Below the pieces are notes generated by a model. The model saw only the letters and a program-made list of their open reading frames with translations, was not told where the DNA came from and made no database searches. DNA of 60,549 nucleotides, from NCBI GenBank assembly GCA_016871615.1, contig VHCX01000016.1, positions 1-60,549 on the forward strand, read 5' to 3'. Below, piece after piece: positions 9,620 to 18,428 of the stretch. Each line of letters begins with the position of its first letter. Positions within the stretch are counted from its first letter, which is position 1. Origin of the DNA: Verrucomicrobiota bacterium. Its GTDB lineage: Bacteria; Verrucomicrobiota; Verrucomicrobiia; Limisphaerales; UBA9464. The translations under genes and the position numbers were made by a program.

Positions 9620-11323
9620 TCAGGCGGCCGTGGTCGCGGACTCGGCGGGCGTTTCGACCCAGAAGACCCGCGCGACCCAGTCGCCGAAGCGCTCGCCCGG
9701 GAGCCGCTCGGCCTTGTACCGGGAGAGCAACGGGCGCAGCTCGGTCTCGGCGTCGACCTCCTTCAGGGTCTCCTTCCAGACGCGGTTGAGCCGGGTGCCG
9801 GTGGTGTCTCCCCCGAGCCAGACCTGGTAGCGACCGGGTCCCTTGCCCACGAACCCGATCTCCGCCATGTAGGGGCGCGCGCAGCCGTTGGGACAACCGG
9901 TCATGCGGATGATGATCTCCTGCCCGCCCAGGCCGACCTCGGTGCACAGGTCCTGGATGCGGTCGAGCAGCGAGGGCAGGAAGCGCTCGGACTCGGCCAG
10001 TCCGAGGCCACAGGTGGGCATCGACGGGCACGACATGGCGGCCGCGTGCAGCACGCCGGCCTGCTTCTCGGTCGCCACGCCGTGCTCATGCAGCAGCACG
10101 GTGATGGCAGCCTTGTCGGCGTCGGTGACATTGGCCAGCACGATATTCTGGTTGGCCGACAGCCGGTATTCCACGCCGTCGAACCGCTCGGCCACGCGGC
10201 GCAGCGCGGTCTTCTGGCGGCGGGTCTCGGTGTCCTTCACGCGGCCTGACTCGACGAAGAGGGTCAGGAACCAGCGGCCATCCAGGGCCTTCTGCCAGCC
10301 GTAGGTGTCGGTGATAGTGATGAACTGCACCGGCTTGGCCGGCTGGAACTCGATGCCGGCCCGGCGGGCCACCTCGCCGCGGAACCACTCCACGCCCTTC
10401 TCCTGCAACACGTACTTGAGGCGGGCATGCTTGCGGTCGGTGCGGTCGCCGAAGTCGCGGAAGACGGTGAGCACGGCCTTGGACACCACGACCAGCGCGG
10501 AGCGCGGGAAGAACCCGACGACATCGGCCAGGCGCGGATAGGTGACGGTGTTGCCATGGCTGCGGCCCATGCCGCCACCGGCCGTCAGGTTGTAGCCGAT
10601 GAGCTGGCCATCCTGGACGATGGCGATGAAGCCCATGCACTGGGTGAAGATGTCGATGTCGTTCACCGGCGGGATGACGAAGCCCACCTTGAATTTCCGC
10701 GGCAGGTAGGTCTTGCCGTAGAGCGGGTCGACGAAGTCCTTGTTCTCGGAGGCGTCGAGGTTGAGCTGCACGCCGTCGATCCAGATGGAGTGGTAGGCCT
10801 TGGTCTGCGGCAGCAGGGCCTCGGAGACCTTCTTGGAATCCTCGTAGACCTGCTGGCGGGCGAGGCTGATGGCCGGCATGGGCGAGGCCATGACGTTGCG
10901 GTTCACGTCACCGCAGGCCGCCAGGGTGTCGATCATGGCCTGGTTGATCTCGCGCATGAGCGGGCCGAGGCGGTCCTTGACGACACCATGGAACTGGACG
11001 CTCTGGCGGGTGGTCAGGCGCAGGGTGTTGTTGGCGCGCTGGGTGGCCAAGTCGTCGAGGGCGATCCACTGGCGGGCGCTCAAGACGCCGCCAGGGATGC
11101 GGCCGCGGATCATCCAGATGTACTGCTTGCCGCTCTTGCGCAGGTCGCGGTCGTCCTGCTGGTAGATGCCGTGGAATTTGAGGAACTGCTCGTCGTCTGC
11201 GGAGAAGCAGGCAAGCGAGGTGTCGGCCAGCGTGGCGGCGATGTTCCCGGCCAGCGTCGGGCTGGCCGTCTTGAGTTCTTCGTTGCGGCTGGGCTTCTTC
11301 TCGGGGGTGGCGGCGGTGCTCAT
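9620..11323 (-). CDS. cysI: assimilatory sulfite reductase hemoprotein subunit CysI
   Basis: Reduces sulfite to sulfide with siroheme and a [4Fe-4S] cluster. The 567-residue product aligns along its length with the NADPH-dependent hemoprotein: FHGIYQQDDRD near the N-terminus, LTTRQSVQFHG in the first half and the four cluster cysteines in MSCPSMPTCGLG and TGCPNGCARPY. Those motifs fix the identity. ATG 11323 is preferred over a GTG 24 bases upstream because it gives the usual N-terminal length. The flavoprotein partner CysJ is not adjacent, so electrons must come from a flavoprotein encoded elsewhere or from ferredoxin. It is the first gene of the sulfate-assimilation run and is divergent from leuD. 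Confidence 0.95.
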   Translation of the reverse strand: MSTAATPEKKPSRNEELKTASPTLAGNIAATLADTSLACFSADDEQFLKFHGIYQQDDRDLRKSGKQYIWMIRGRIPGGVLSARQWIALDDLATQRANNTLRLTTRQSVQFHGVVKDRLGPLMREINQAMIDTLAACGDVNRNVMASPMPAISLARQQVYEDSKKVSEALLPQTKAYHSIWIDGVQLNLDASENKDFVDPLYGKTYLPRKFKVGFVIPPVNDIDIFTQCMGFIAIVQDGQLIGYNLTAGGGMGRSHGNTVTYPRLADVVGFFPRSALVVVSKAVLTVFRDFGDRTDRKHARLKYVLQEKGVEWFRGEVARRAGIEFQPAKPVQFITITDTYGWQKALDGRWFLTLFVESGRVKDTETRRQKTALRRVAERFDGVEYRLSANQNIVLANVTDADKAAITVLLHEHGVATEKQAGVLHAAAMSCPSMPTCGLGLAESERFLPSLLDRIQDLCTEVGLGGQEIIIRMTGCPNGCARPYMAEIGFVGKGPGRYQVWLGGDTTGTRLNRVWKETLKEVDAETELRPLLSRYKAERLPGERFGDWVARVFWVETPAESATTAA

Positions 11324-11364
11324 GTCCAAAATCGCCTGGGGTCGCACATGGCGACAGGCTGATC

Positions 11365-11394
11365 ACAGTATCGCCGACAAGCCCCACGAATCAA
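11365..11394 (-). promoter_or_regulatory. candidate promoter of cysI
   Basis: On the minus strand TTGATT (11389-11394) and TACTGT (11365-11370) are separated by 18 bases and lie 42 bases upstream of the cysI start, in a patch less GC-rich than its surroundings. Both boxes are imperfect. No sulfur-responsive riboswitch or operator could be recognised. Confidence 0.3.
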
Positions 11395-11604
11395 TCGCGG
11401 AAAACTCCCATACTCAGGTGATCCAGTAGGGGTTCAAGGCGTGCCAGAGCCGTTCCACCGGGGTTCCGGAGGTGGGTCATGGCGCTCCCCAGCGCTTGCC
11501 CGGGAGCCCGCCCGAGGGCCTGCCCTGAGGGAGCCCACCTTCCGGCCTGGGCCGGTCGGAATTTCGGTTTGCCGCTGGTGTCGCCGCTGCGCCAGATTGT
11601 CGCC

Positions 11605-12159
11605 ATGCAAGCGACGTTCACGGGGCCAGTCTACGTGGTGGGAGACAACATCGACACCGACCAGATCATCCCGGCCCAGTTCCTGAACCTGATCCCGACG
11701 ATCCCGGACGAGTACGAGAAGCTCGGGGCCTACGCGCTGTGGGGATTGCCCGACTCGCTGTACCCGACGCGCTTCGTGAAGGAGGGGGCTTTGGACACGG
11801 AGTATCCGATCGTGATCGCTGGCCGCAATTTCGGCTGCGGCAGTTCGCGCGAGCATGCGCCCATCGCCATGGGTTCGGCCAACTGCGAGGTGGTGGTGGC
11901 CGAGAGCTACGCGCGGATCTTCTTCCGGAACTGCGTGGCGACCGGCGAGGTGTACCCGGTGGAGACCGAGTCGAACCTGCGGGAGCAGTTCAAGACGGGC
12001 GACGTGGCCACGGTGGACATCGACACGCAGACGATCCGTCACCACGGCACGGGCAAGACCTATGCGCTGAAGCCCTTGGGCGAGGTCCGGCCGGTGATCG
12101 ACGCCGGCGGCATCTTCGACTACGCCCGCCAGAGCGGCATGATCGCCCAGAAGGCCTGA
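11605..12159 (+). CDS. leuD: 3-isopropylmalate dehydratase small subunit LeuD
   Basis: Small (swivel-domain) subunit that works with LeuC to isomerise isopropylmalate in leucine synthesis. The 184-residue product shows VGDNIDTDQIIPAQFL near the N-terminus and the family signature AGRNFGCGSSREHAP. ATG 11605 places the start just before the swivel domain; frame upstream of it is low-complexity intergenic sequence. LeuC is not in the window. LeuB lies 2.2 kb away on the opposite strand, so the leucine genes are scattered. It converges on panE, with 88 bases between; a weak hairpin (CCGACG/CGTCGG) follows the stop codon. Confidence 0.92.
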   Translation: MQATFTGPVYVVGDNIDTDQIIPAQFLNLIPTIPDEYEKLGAYALWGLPDSLYPTRFVKEGALDTEYPIVIAGRNFGCGSSREHAPIAMGSANCEVVVAESYARIFFRNCVATGEVYPVETESNLREQFKTGDVATVDIDTQTIRHHGTGKTYALKPLGEVRPVIDAGGIFDYARQSGMIAQKA

Positions 12160-12247
12160 GCCGACGGGCCAGCCTGCCGTCGTCGGGCGGGGTTTCCGCG
12201 AAGTCGTTCCGATTCACCGGACGCATCCTCCGGGCCGAGGCTGGCAG

Positions 12248-13243
12248 CTAAACCAGCGGCCGGGCTCCGGCGGCCTCAAGGGAACGGAGGACGGCGCAGA
12301 GCGCGTCGAGGCGCGGGGTGGGCACTCCGGAACGGCGGGCCTCGCGCTGGGGCTCGTAGAAAATCGCGTCGAGTTCCATCGGGCGACCCAGCTCGTAGTC
12401 GATGACGGTGGACGGGCGGTAAGGACCCATGGAGACGGTGCGCACCAACTCGGCGTCGGCATGGGCCGGGTCGACGGGGTGACCCAGGGCGGTGGCGACG
12501 GCGATGGTCTCGCCCATGAGGTCGCGGGCGATGGCCCGCCAGGCGGGCGTTTGCAGGATGTCTTGGGCGGTCAGTGCCCGGCCCAGGGGTTGGCCCAGGG
12601 GTTGGCCCGGTTGCCACCGTCCTTGCCCGACGCACTCGAGGCCGGTGGAACCGGCGACACCGAGGCCGTTGAAGGCGATGTTCCAGACGAGCTTGCGCCA
12701 GCGGGCTTGCAAGAGGTCGGGGCAGACCTCGCAGGGAATGCCCGCCGATTCCAACACGGCCGCCAGGGAACGGGTGCGCCCAGTGGGCAGGCCACCGTGT
12801 TCGCCCAGCAGGATGGTGCCGAGGTCGATGTGGCGGATCCGGCCCGGGGCCGTGCGGTTGAGGCTCACCAGGCAAAGCCCGCCCAGGACCTGGCCGGCCG
12901 GCACGAGGCGGGCCAGCGCGTCCTCGTTGCCCAGGCCGTTCTGCAGCGTGAGCACGGCGGTCTCGGGCCCCACCCAGCCGGGAACGAGGCGGGCGAACCC
13001 GCCGTTGGCCGTGGTCTTCAGGCCGATGAGGACGAGGTCGGCCACCCCAGCGGAATCCGGCGCGCGAATGCAGTTCGGCCGCGCGTGGAACTCCCCACCC
13101 CGGTCGCTGACGACATGCACTCCGTCGCGGGCCACCACGTCGTGGTCGGCCCGCAATTGGAACCAGACGTCGTGTCCAGCCCTGGACAACAGGGCGCCGT
13201 AGTAGCCGCCCAGCGCCCCGCAACCGATGACGGCGATCTTCAT
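12248..13243 (-). CDS. panE: 2-dehydropantoate 2-reductase (KPR family)
   Basis: NADPH-dependent ketopantoate reductase of pantothenate and coenzyme A synthesis. The 331-residue product has the Rossmann motif GCGALGGYYG (8-17), the LTLQNGLGNED motif and the C-terminal domain with WRKLVWNIAFNGLG carrying the probable catalytic lysine. An internal tandem duplication encodes GQPLGQPLG near residue 220 (about 12581-12612), from the repeated 12-mer GGGGTTGGCCCA; it lies in a surface loop and looks like a local DNA slippage product. It follows leuB by 45 bases on the same strand. KPR-family paralogues exist, so panE is likely but not proven. Confidence 0.88.
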   Translation of the reverse strand: MKIAVIGCGALGGYYGALLSRAGHDVWFQLRADHDVVARDGVHVVSDRGGEFHARPNCIRAPDSAGVADLVLIGLKTTANGGFARLVPGWVGPETAVLTLQNGLGNEDALARLVPAGQVLGGLCLVSLNRTAPGRIRHIDLGTILLGEHGGLPTGRTRSLAAVLESAGIPCEVCPDLLQARWRKLVWNIAFNGLGVAGSTGLECVGQGRWQPGQPLGQPLGRALTAQDILQTPAWRAIARDLMGETIAVATALGHPVDPAHADAELVRTVSMGPYRPSTVIDYELGRPMELDAIFYEPQREARRSGVPTPRLDALCAVLRSLEAAGARPLV

Positions 13244-13288
13244 CGCAATGGAGAGGAACCCATGGCCTTCCGCAGGTTGCGGGAGGCT

Positions 13289-14401
13289 TCAGAGGGCTGC
13301 GACGATGGCCGCACCCATTTCGCGGGTGCCGACGCGCCGGGCTCCGGTCTCGCTCGCGGAGAAGATGTCGCCGGTGCGCAGGCCCTGGGAAATGGCCTTG
13401 CCGACGGCGGCATCCACCGCGTCGGCCGCCGCGTTGAGGCCGAAGCTGTAGCGCAGCATGAGGGCCACGGAGAGGATCTGGGCGATGGGGTTGGCGAGGT
13501 CCTTGCCGGCGATGTCCGGGGCGGTGCCGCCGGCGGGCTCGTAGAATCCGAAGGTCTGCTGGCCACTGGTCGCACCCAGGCTGGCGCTGGGCAGCATGCC
13601 GAGGGAACCGGCCAGGGCGGCGGCCTCGTCGCTGAGGATGTCGCCGAAGAGGTTCTCGCAGAGCACGACGTCGAACTGGGTCGGCCGCAGCAGGAACTGC
13701 ATGGCCCCATTGTCGACGAACATGTGCTCGAGGGTGACGTCGGGGAATTCGCGGGCGATGCGGGTGACCACCTCGCGCCACAGCACGCCGTTCTCGAGCA
13801 CGTTGGCCTTGTCGATGCTGGTGAGCTTCCTGCGGCGCAGCTGGGCGGCCTTGAAGCCGACGCGGGCGATGCGCTCGATCTCGGCGGTGGTGTACACCAT
13901 GGTGTCGATGGCGCGGGTCTGGCCATTGCCGAGGTCCTCGGTCTTCTTGGGCTCGCCGAAGTAGAGGCCGCCGGTCAGTTCGCGGACCACGAGGATGTCG
14001 ATGCCGTCGCCCTGGCGCTCGGGGCGCAGCGGGCAGGCATGGGCCAGGGCCTTGGGCAGGCGCACCGGGCGGAGGTTGGCGAAGAGCCCGAACTCCTTGC
14101 GGATGCGCAGCAGGGCGGCGCGCTCGGGGCGCTGTTCCTTGGGGATCGTCGGGTCACGGTCCGGCAGGCCGACCGAGCCGAAAAGGATGGAATCGGAGCG
14201 GCGGCACAGCTCGAGCGTGGCGTCGGGCAGCGCCTTGCCGGCGGCGTCGATGCCCGCCCAGCCCACGGGAGCCTCGGTGACGTCGAACTTCAGGGAGAAC
14301 TGGTCGCCCACGGCACGGAGGACGCCCAGGGCCTCCCGCATGACTTCAGGGCCGATGCCATCGCCGGCGAGGGCGGCGATCCGATAGGTGTTGGAACTCA
14401 T
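13289..14401 (-). CDS. leuB: 3-isopropylmalate dehydrogenase LeuB
   Basis: NAD-dependent oxidative decarboxylase of leucine synthesis. The 370-residue product has AALAGDGIGPEV at the N-terminus, FANLRPVRLP, VVRELTGGLYFGEP, the catalytic Y/K region and the dehydrogenase signature with CENLFGDILSDEAAALAGSLG around two thirds of the length, then ATSGQQTFGFYEPAGGTAP near the NAD site. ATG 14401 is the family start; the open frame runs on upstream into the neighbouring SGNH gene, but that extension is not coding. It lies 158 bases after the SGNH gene and just before panE on the same strand. Confidence 0.96.
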   Translation of the reverse strand: MSSNTYRIAALAGDGIGPEVMREALGVLRAVGDQFSLKFDVTEAPVGWAGIDAAGKALPDATLELCRRSDSILFGSVGLPDRDPTIPKEQRPERAALLRIRKEFGLFANLRPVRLPKALAHACPLRPERQGDGIDILVVRELTGGLYFGEPKKTEDLGNGQTRAIDTMVYTTAEIERIARVGFKAAQLRRRKLTSIDKANVLENGVLWREVVTRIAREFPDVTLEHMFVDNGAMQFLLRPTQFDVVLCENLFGDILSDEAAALAGSLGMLPSASLGATSGQQTFGFYEPAGGTAPDIAGKDLANPIAQILSVALMLRYSFGLNAAADAVDAAVGKAISQGLRTGDIFSASETGARRVGTREMGAAIVAAL

Positions 14402-14511
14402 GTGCGGGCCGGAGTGTGGGAAGCCCGGGCCGCCCGGGAAAGGGCTGTTTGCAGGAGGGATCGGGCAGGTCCCGGGCGTGCACGCCGGGAGCGGCGGTCC
14501 GTCGGGACCCA

Positions 14512-14535
14512 GGTCCGTGGCCGGGTCCGTGGCCG
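14512..14535. repeat. 12-bp tandem repeat upstream of leuB
   Basis: GGTCCGTGGCCG occurs twice in tandem (14512-14523 and 14524-14535 with one change at the end), preceded and followed by GGGACC. It lies in the spacer between the SGNH gene and leuB. The unit and its GGTCC core resemble other microrepeats in this window. Confidence 0.75.
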
Positions 14536-14559
14536 AGTTGGGACCGCGAACCGGCCGCA

Positions 14560-15534
14560 TCAACGCGGCGCATCCGCCGGGCGCCAACCGCGGAGGAGGC
14601 GGGCGAGATCGTCGGTGCGGCGACGGGCGGCCTCGGGCGTGGGGTGCACCAGCGAGTCGGCGTAGTCCTCGCGGCGGGTGTTCACCCCCATCGAAGGATC
14701 CGGCAGCACCGGCACAAGCCGCCCGACGTCCTCGAGGAAGCGCCGGTGGGCGTCCACCATGACCGGGCGATCGGACTCCGATCCGTAGAACCACGGGATC
14801 GCGTAGGCCAGCCTCACGCCCCGCTGGTCGCACTGCGCCTTCAGGTCGGCGAGCCAGGCCCGAGCCTCGGGCGACAACGTCACGGGGCCCGGACCCGGGG
14901 ACGGCACGTCGCGCCGGGCGGCCACCGCGTGCCAGCCGCCGGGACGGATCTCGTCGAGGCCGTAGCGGTACCAAGGCTGCCGCAACACCGCCTTGCCCAG
15001 CAGGGTGAAGAGATGCTGGCCGCCGGGTCGCAAGCCCAGGAGTCGGCCGGGCCATTCCCACCGGTCCGGCTCATCCCACAAGTGCCAGGTGCCGTTGGCG
15101 GCCGCGAGTTGCACGCCGAGCGACTTCCAGTCGATGGCACCGTTCAACAATCCGGGCTCGATGCTCAAGATCAGCAGGTCTCCGGGACGCGCCCAGTCCA
15201 TCGCATAACGGCCCAGGAACTTCGCACCCGCGCCCGCGCCGAGGCCCAGGTTCAGCACGTTCAACCCGTGCGCCTCGCGCATCCGCACCGGGTCGATGGA
15301 GGTCATGCAGCCCGAGCCACCGACCACCAGCACCCGGTTCGACGGCGACAGGTCCGCCGCCCAGGCGCGCTTGGCTTCATGGACGCGGTGGAAGAACGCG
15401 ATCTCCGGGTTCCACCGGAGCGTGTACCAGGCTCCCAGCGCCCACGCCAGGACCGCCGCCGTCAGCAACGCGAGGGCGAGGCGGGGAACCCGTGAGGGAA
15501 GCGCAGATTCAGAAGGCGAAGTAGATGAAGTCAT
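14560..15534 (-). CDS. SGNH-like membrane-anchored partner of the MBOAT acyltransferase
   Basis: A 324-residue protein with one N-terminal membrane segment (about residues 17-38) and a periplasmic domain. VVGGSGCM (around S74) is in the position of the SGNH nucleophile block. DYADSLVHPTPEAA near the C-terminus supplies the D-x-x-H-like end of such a triad. Its start codon lies 26 bases inside the end of the MBOAT gene, so translation is probably coupled. In DltD- and AlgJ/AlgX-type systems an MBOAT protein passes an acyl group across the membrane and an SGNH protein places it on a polymer. By inference this pair acylates an envelope or exported glycan; the target is unknown. Confidence 0.7.
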   Translation of the reverse strand: MTSSTSPSESALPSRVPRLALALLTAAVLAWALGAWYTLRWNPEIAFFHRVHEAKRAWAADLSPSNRVLVVGGSGCMTSIDPVRMREAHGLNVLNLGLGAGAGAKFLGRYAMDWARPGDLLILSIEPGLLNGAIDWKSLGVQLAAANGTWHLWDEPDRWEWPGRLLGLRPGGQHLFTLLGKAVLRQPWYRYGLDEIRPGGWHAVAARRDVPSPGPGPVTLSPEARAWLADLKAQCDQRGVRLAYAIPWFYGSESDRPVMVDAHRRFLEDVGRLVPVLPDPSMGVNTRREDYADSLVHPTPEAARRRTDDLARLLRGWRPADAPR

Positions 15535-16909
15535 TTTGATCCCCCGGTGCCAGCCACACGGTCAGCACCACCAACCCCACCAGCACCCACGGACGCACCA
15601 GCAGCGAATAGGCCTCGCCGCCCCCGGCCAGGGAACGCCACTCGGCGACGAGGGTCAGCCCGCACAGGCCGAGCGTGCCACCCAGGGTCACCAGATCTCC
15701 CGCCGAGAAGGACGCCTTGAGCGCCGCCAACGCGGCCGGACCATAGGCCGCAGGCTGGGCCAGCGTGGCCAGCTTGGCCCAGAGCACCGACGGATTCGTC
15801 TCGTAGAAGAAGAGCCAGGAGAACGCGGCGATGATCACCGTGCCCAGCCATCCCAGGGGTTCCGGAACCCTCACCCGGGCGGTGAGCCGGGCCGCGATCA
15901 ACCAGAGCGCGTGCAACCCGCCCCAGAGCACGAAATTCCAACCGGCCCCGTGCCAGATGCCGGAGACCAGGAAGACGACCGCCACGTTGAACGCCCAGCC
16001 CCGCCCGCGTCCGCCGCCCAACGGAACGTAGAGGTAGTCGCGGAACCATTGGCTCAAGGTGACATGCCACCGACGCCAGAACTCCGCCGGTCCGGTGGCG
16101 CAGTAGGGGCTCAGGAAGTTGAGCGACAACCGCATACCCAGGCACCGGGCGATGCCCACGGCGATCAGGCTGTAGCCGGCGAAATCGTAGTAGATGCGCA
16201 GGCCGAAGAGCACGTTGGCCAACCAGATGTGGTAGGCGTTGGCGGCAGGTCCGCGCTGGAATTGGGTCGCCAGGTTGTCGGCCAGGGCACACTTGAAGAA
16301 GAGCCCCAGCGCCATCCAGCGGAACCCGGCGTCGAGGTTGGCAGCGGACCATCGCAGGCGGAATCCTTCGATTTGCGGCAGCAGGGCCTCGCGACGCTCG
16401 ATGGGTCCCGCCACGATCTGGGGGAAGAACCCGGCGAAGTTCAGGAAATCGAACCACCGTGGAAGAGGCTCGCGGCGGATGAGTGTGTCCACGGCAAACC
16501 CCACCAACTGGAAGGTGTAGAACGAGATGCCCGCCGGGATGGCCACCGAACCCGTCCACGAGCCCGCCCCGCCCCAGACCTCGCGCCAGAGGAAATCGGC
16601 GTATTTGTAATAGAGCAGCGGCAGCAGTTGCAGCGGCACCACCGCTGCCAGGATCCAGCGACCCTGGGAGGCGGGCCGGCGCGAACCCCAGGCCACGCTG
16701 GCGAAGGTGAACACCGCCACGCCCAGGTGGATCACGAAGGTGAGCCAGCTCACCAGGCCCAGCAGGATCAACCCCAGCATCAGGAGGAACCACCGGTCGA
16801 AGCGCCCGTCGCGCACGGCCGCCGTGCCACCGAAGGCCCAACGGATGCCCGCGGCCCCCAGGAGGGCGGCCAGCAGGCATTCCCAGAAGCGCAGGTCGGC
16901 GAAGTTCAT
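15509..16909 (-). CDS. MBOAT family membrane-bound O-acyltransferase
   Basis: Inner-membrane acyltransferase of the AlgI/DltB type, 466 residues with about ten or more hydrophobic segments. The family block EFWRRWHVTLSQWFRDYLY (277-295, with H282) and the invariant histidine H320 in GIWHGAGW are both present, as is the FFPQIVAGPIER motif. ATG 16909 is chosen because the protein then begins with the first membrane segment. The 3' end overlaps the SGNH-partner start by 26 bases. It lies 73 bases after bioA on the same strand, but its role is envelope modification rather than biotin synthesis. Confidence 0.92.
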   Translation of the reverse strand: MNFADLRFWECLLAALLGAAGIRWAFGGTAAVRDGRFDRWFLLMLGLILLGLVSWLTFVIHLGVAVFTFASVAWGSRRPASQGRWILAAVVPLQLLPLLYYKYADFLWREVWGGAGSWTGSVAIPAGISFYTFQLVGFAVDTLIRREPLPRWFDFLNFAGFFPQIVAGPIERREALLPQIEGFRLRWSAANLDAGFRWMALGLFFKCALADNLATQFQRGPAANAYHIWLANVLFGLRIYYDFAGYSLIAVGIARCLGMRLSLNFLSPYCATGPAEFWRRWHVTLSQWFRDYLYVPLGGGRGRGWAFNVAVVFLVSGIWHGAGWNFVLWGGLHALWLIAARLTARVRVPEPLGWLGTVIIAAFSWLFFYETNPSVLWAKLATLAQPAAYGPAALAALKASFSAGDLVTLGGTLGLCGLTLVAEWRSLAGGGEAYSLLVRPWVLVGLVVLTVWLAPGDQNDFIYFAF

Positions 16910-16982
16910 GGTCCGTGGGGGTCCGAAGCGGGGCCCCGAGGAGTGAATGGCCCCGGCAGTCCGTTGCAAAAGCGCAGCAGCG

Positions 16983-18428
16983 TCAAGAGCCCGGATCGGA
17001 AAGCCCCGATCGCGGGAAGACCTCCTCCAGCGCCTCGGCCAGGGCCGATACCATCCGGCGCAGCTGCGGACCGGTGGTGCAGTACGGAGGCATAAGCGCC
17101 ACAACGTTGCCGATGGGCCGGGTGAGCACGCCTCGGCGGGCCATGGCCTCGCACACCCGATTGCCCGCCCGCTCCGCAAGCCGGAACGGGGTGCGATGGC
17201 GCCAGTCCCGGACCAGTTCGATGCCGGCGACCAACCCGACCCGGCGCACGTCTCCCACGTTCGGATGGCGCCAGAGGGGTTGCAGCTCGGACTCGAACGC
17301 CGCCTCCAGGGCTCGGCGGCGACGCACCCCGGCCGGTGCCGAAAGCAGGGCCGCGCTGGCCAACGCCGCGGCGGCCCCGAGGGCGTTGCCCGTGTAGCTG
17401 TGGCCGTGGAAGAAGGTCCGAAAGTCGGCGTAGTCGCCGAGGAACGAGTCGAACACGGCCCGCGTGGTCAGGGTGGCGGCCATCGGCAGATATCCGCCGG
17501 TCAATCCCTTGGCCAGGGCCAGGAGATCGGGCACCACGCCCTCGTGCTGCGAGGCGAAGGCATGGAAGCGATTCCCCGACCGGGTGCCCACGCCGGTGCG
17601 TCCGAAGCCGGTCATCACCTCGTCGGCGATGAGCAGGGTCCCATGACCGCGGGCGATCTCGGCCACGCGGGCCAGCCAACCTGCGGGGTGGGCGATCATC
17701 CCGGCCGCACCCTGAATCCGTGGCTCGACGACGAGCCCGGAGAACGGACGGGCGCGCGCGCGGGCCCGCTCGAAGGACTTCTCCACGCCGGCCACACACT
17801 CCCACTGGCAACTCCGGTAGGTCCGGGCATCGGCGCGCTCGGCCCGTGCCCGGTTGAAGGGACACCGGTAGCACCCGGGAGCCGGAACGGACTCGGTGGG
17901 GAACAACAGCGGCGACCAAGTGCGGTGGAACAGGTCGATCTGGCCGACGCTGACCGCCCCGATCGTGTCGCCATGGTAGGCCCCCTTCACCGACAGGAAA
18001 CGCGGTTTGCGCACCAGGCCGCTGCGGCGGGTGTGCTCGGCGGCCAGCTTGAGGGCGGCCTCGATCGCCGTGGAGCCGTCGTCGGAATAGAAGACCTTCT
18101 CGAGCCGGGGCTGACCCTTCGGACCCCGCGCCAGCCGCACCAGGTGCCCGGCCAACTCGGAGGCCGGACCGCTCGCCAAACCCAGGGCCGAGGTGTGCGC
18201 CACCCGTCCCAGTTGACGCCGGATCGCCGCGTCGATGGCAGGGTGGCGGTGCCCATGCAGGTTGGTCCAGATGGAGGCGTTGGCGTCGAGGTACTCCCGG
18301 CCCTGCACGTCGCGCAGGACCACCCCCTTCCCCTCGACCAACACGATGGGCTCGGTGCGCAACCAGTCCTGCATCTGGGTGAACGGATGCCAGACGTACC
18401 GGTGATCGAGTCGGGCCAAGCGGTGCAT
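16983..18428 (-). CDS. bioA: adenosylmethionine-8-amino-7-oxononanoate aminotransferase BioA
   Basis: PLP enzyme that converts KAPA to DAPA in biotin synthesis with S-adenosylmethionine as amino donor. The 481-residue product starts with the BioA hallmark YVWHPFTQM, carries the PLP-binding aspartate D269 in [12 protein letters not shown] and lysine K307 in [15 protein letters not shown] 18428 overlaps the bioF stop codon by one base (TGATG), so the two are translationally coupled. A CYRCPF cysteine pair (186-190) and two Arg/Ala-rich stretches are noted; the protein is slightly longer than typical. Confidence 0.95.
   Translation of the reverse strand: MHRLARLDHRYVWHPFTQMQDWLRTEPIVLVEGKGVVLRDVQGREYLDANASIWTNLHGHRHPAIDAAIRRQLGRVAHTSALGLASGPASELAGHLVRLARGPKGQPRLEKVFYSDDGSTAIEAALKLAAEHTRRSGLVRKPRFLSVKGAYHGDTIGAVSVGQIDLFHRTWSPLLFPTESVPAPGCYRCPFNRARAERADARTYRSCQWECVAGVEKSFERARARARPFSGLVVEPRIQGAAGMIAHPAGWLARVAEIARGHGTLLIADEVMTGFGRTGVGTRSGNRFHAFASQHEGVVPDLLALAKGLTGGYLPMAATLTTRAVFDSFLGDYADFRTFFHGHSYTGNALGAAAALASAALLSAPAGVRRRRALEAAFESELQPLWRHPNVGDVRRVGLVAGIELVRDWRHRTPFRLAERAGNRVCEAMARRGVLTRPIGNVVALMPPYCTTGPQLRRMVSALAEALEEVFPRSGLSDPGS

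Noticed and set aside
12461-14665. Long open frame on the plus strand (about 730 codons) across panE and leuB
   Set aside because: It is the antisense of two clear minus-strand enzymes; its product is low-complexity and has no recognisable domain. Long antisense frames are expected at this GC content.
13289-15061. An N-terminally extended LeuB of 590 residues
   Set aside because: The extension lies over the SGNH gene in another frame and has no similarity; family length and motif positions support ATG 14401.
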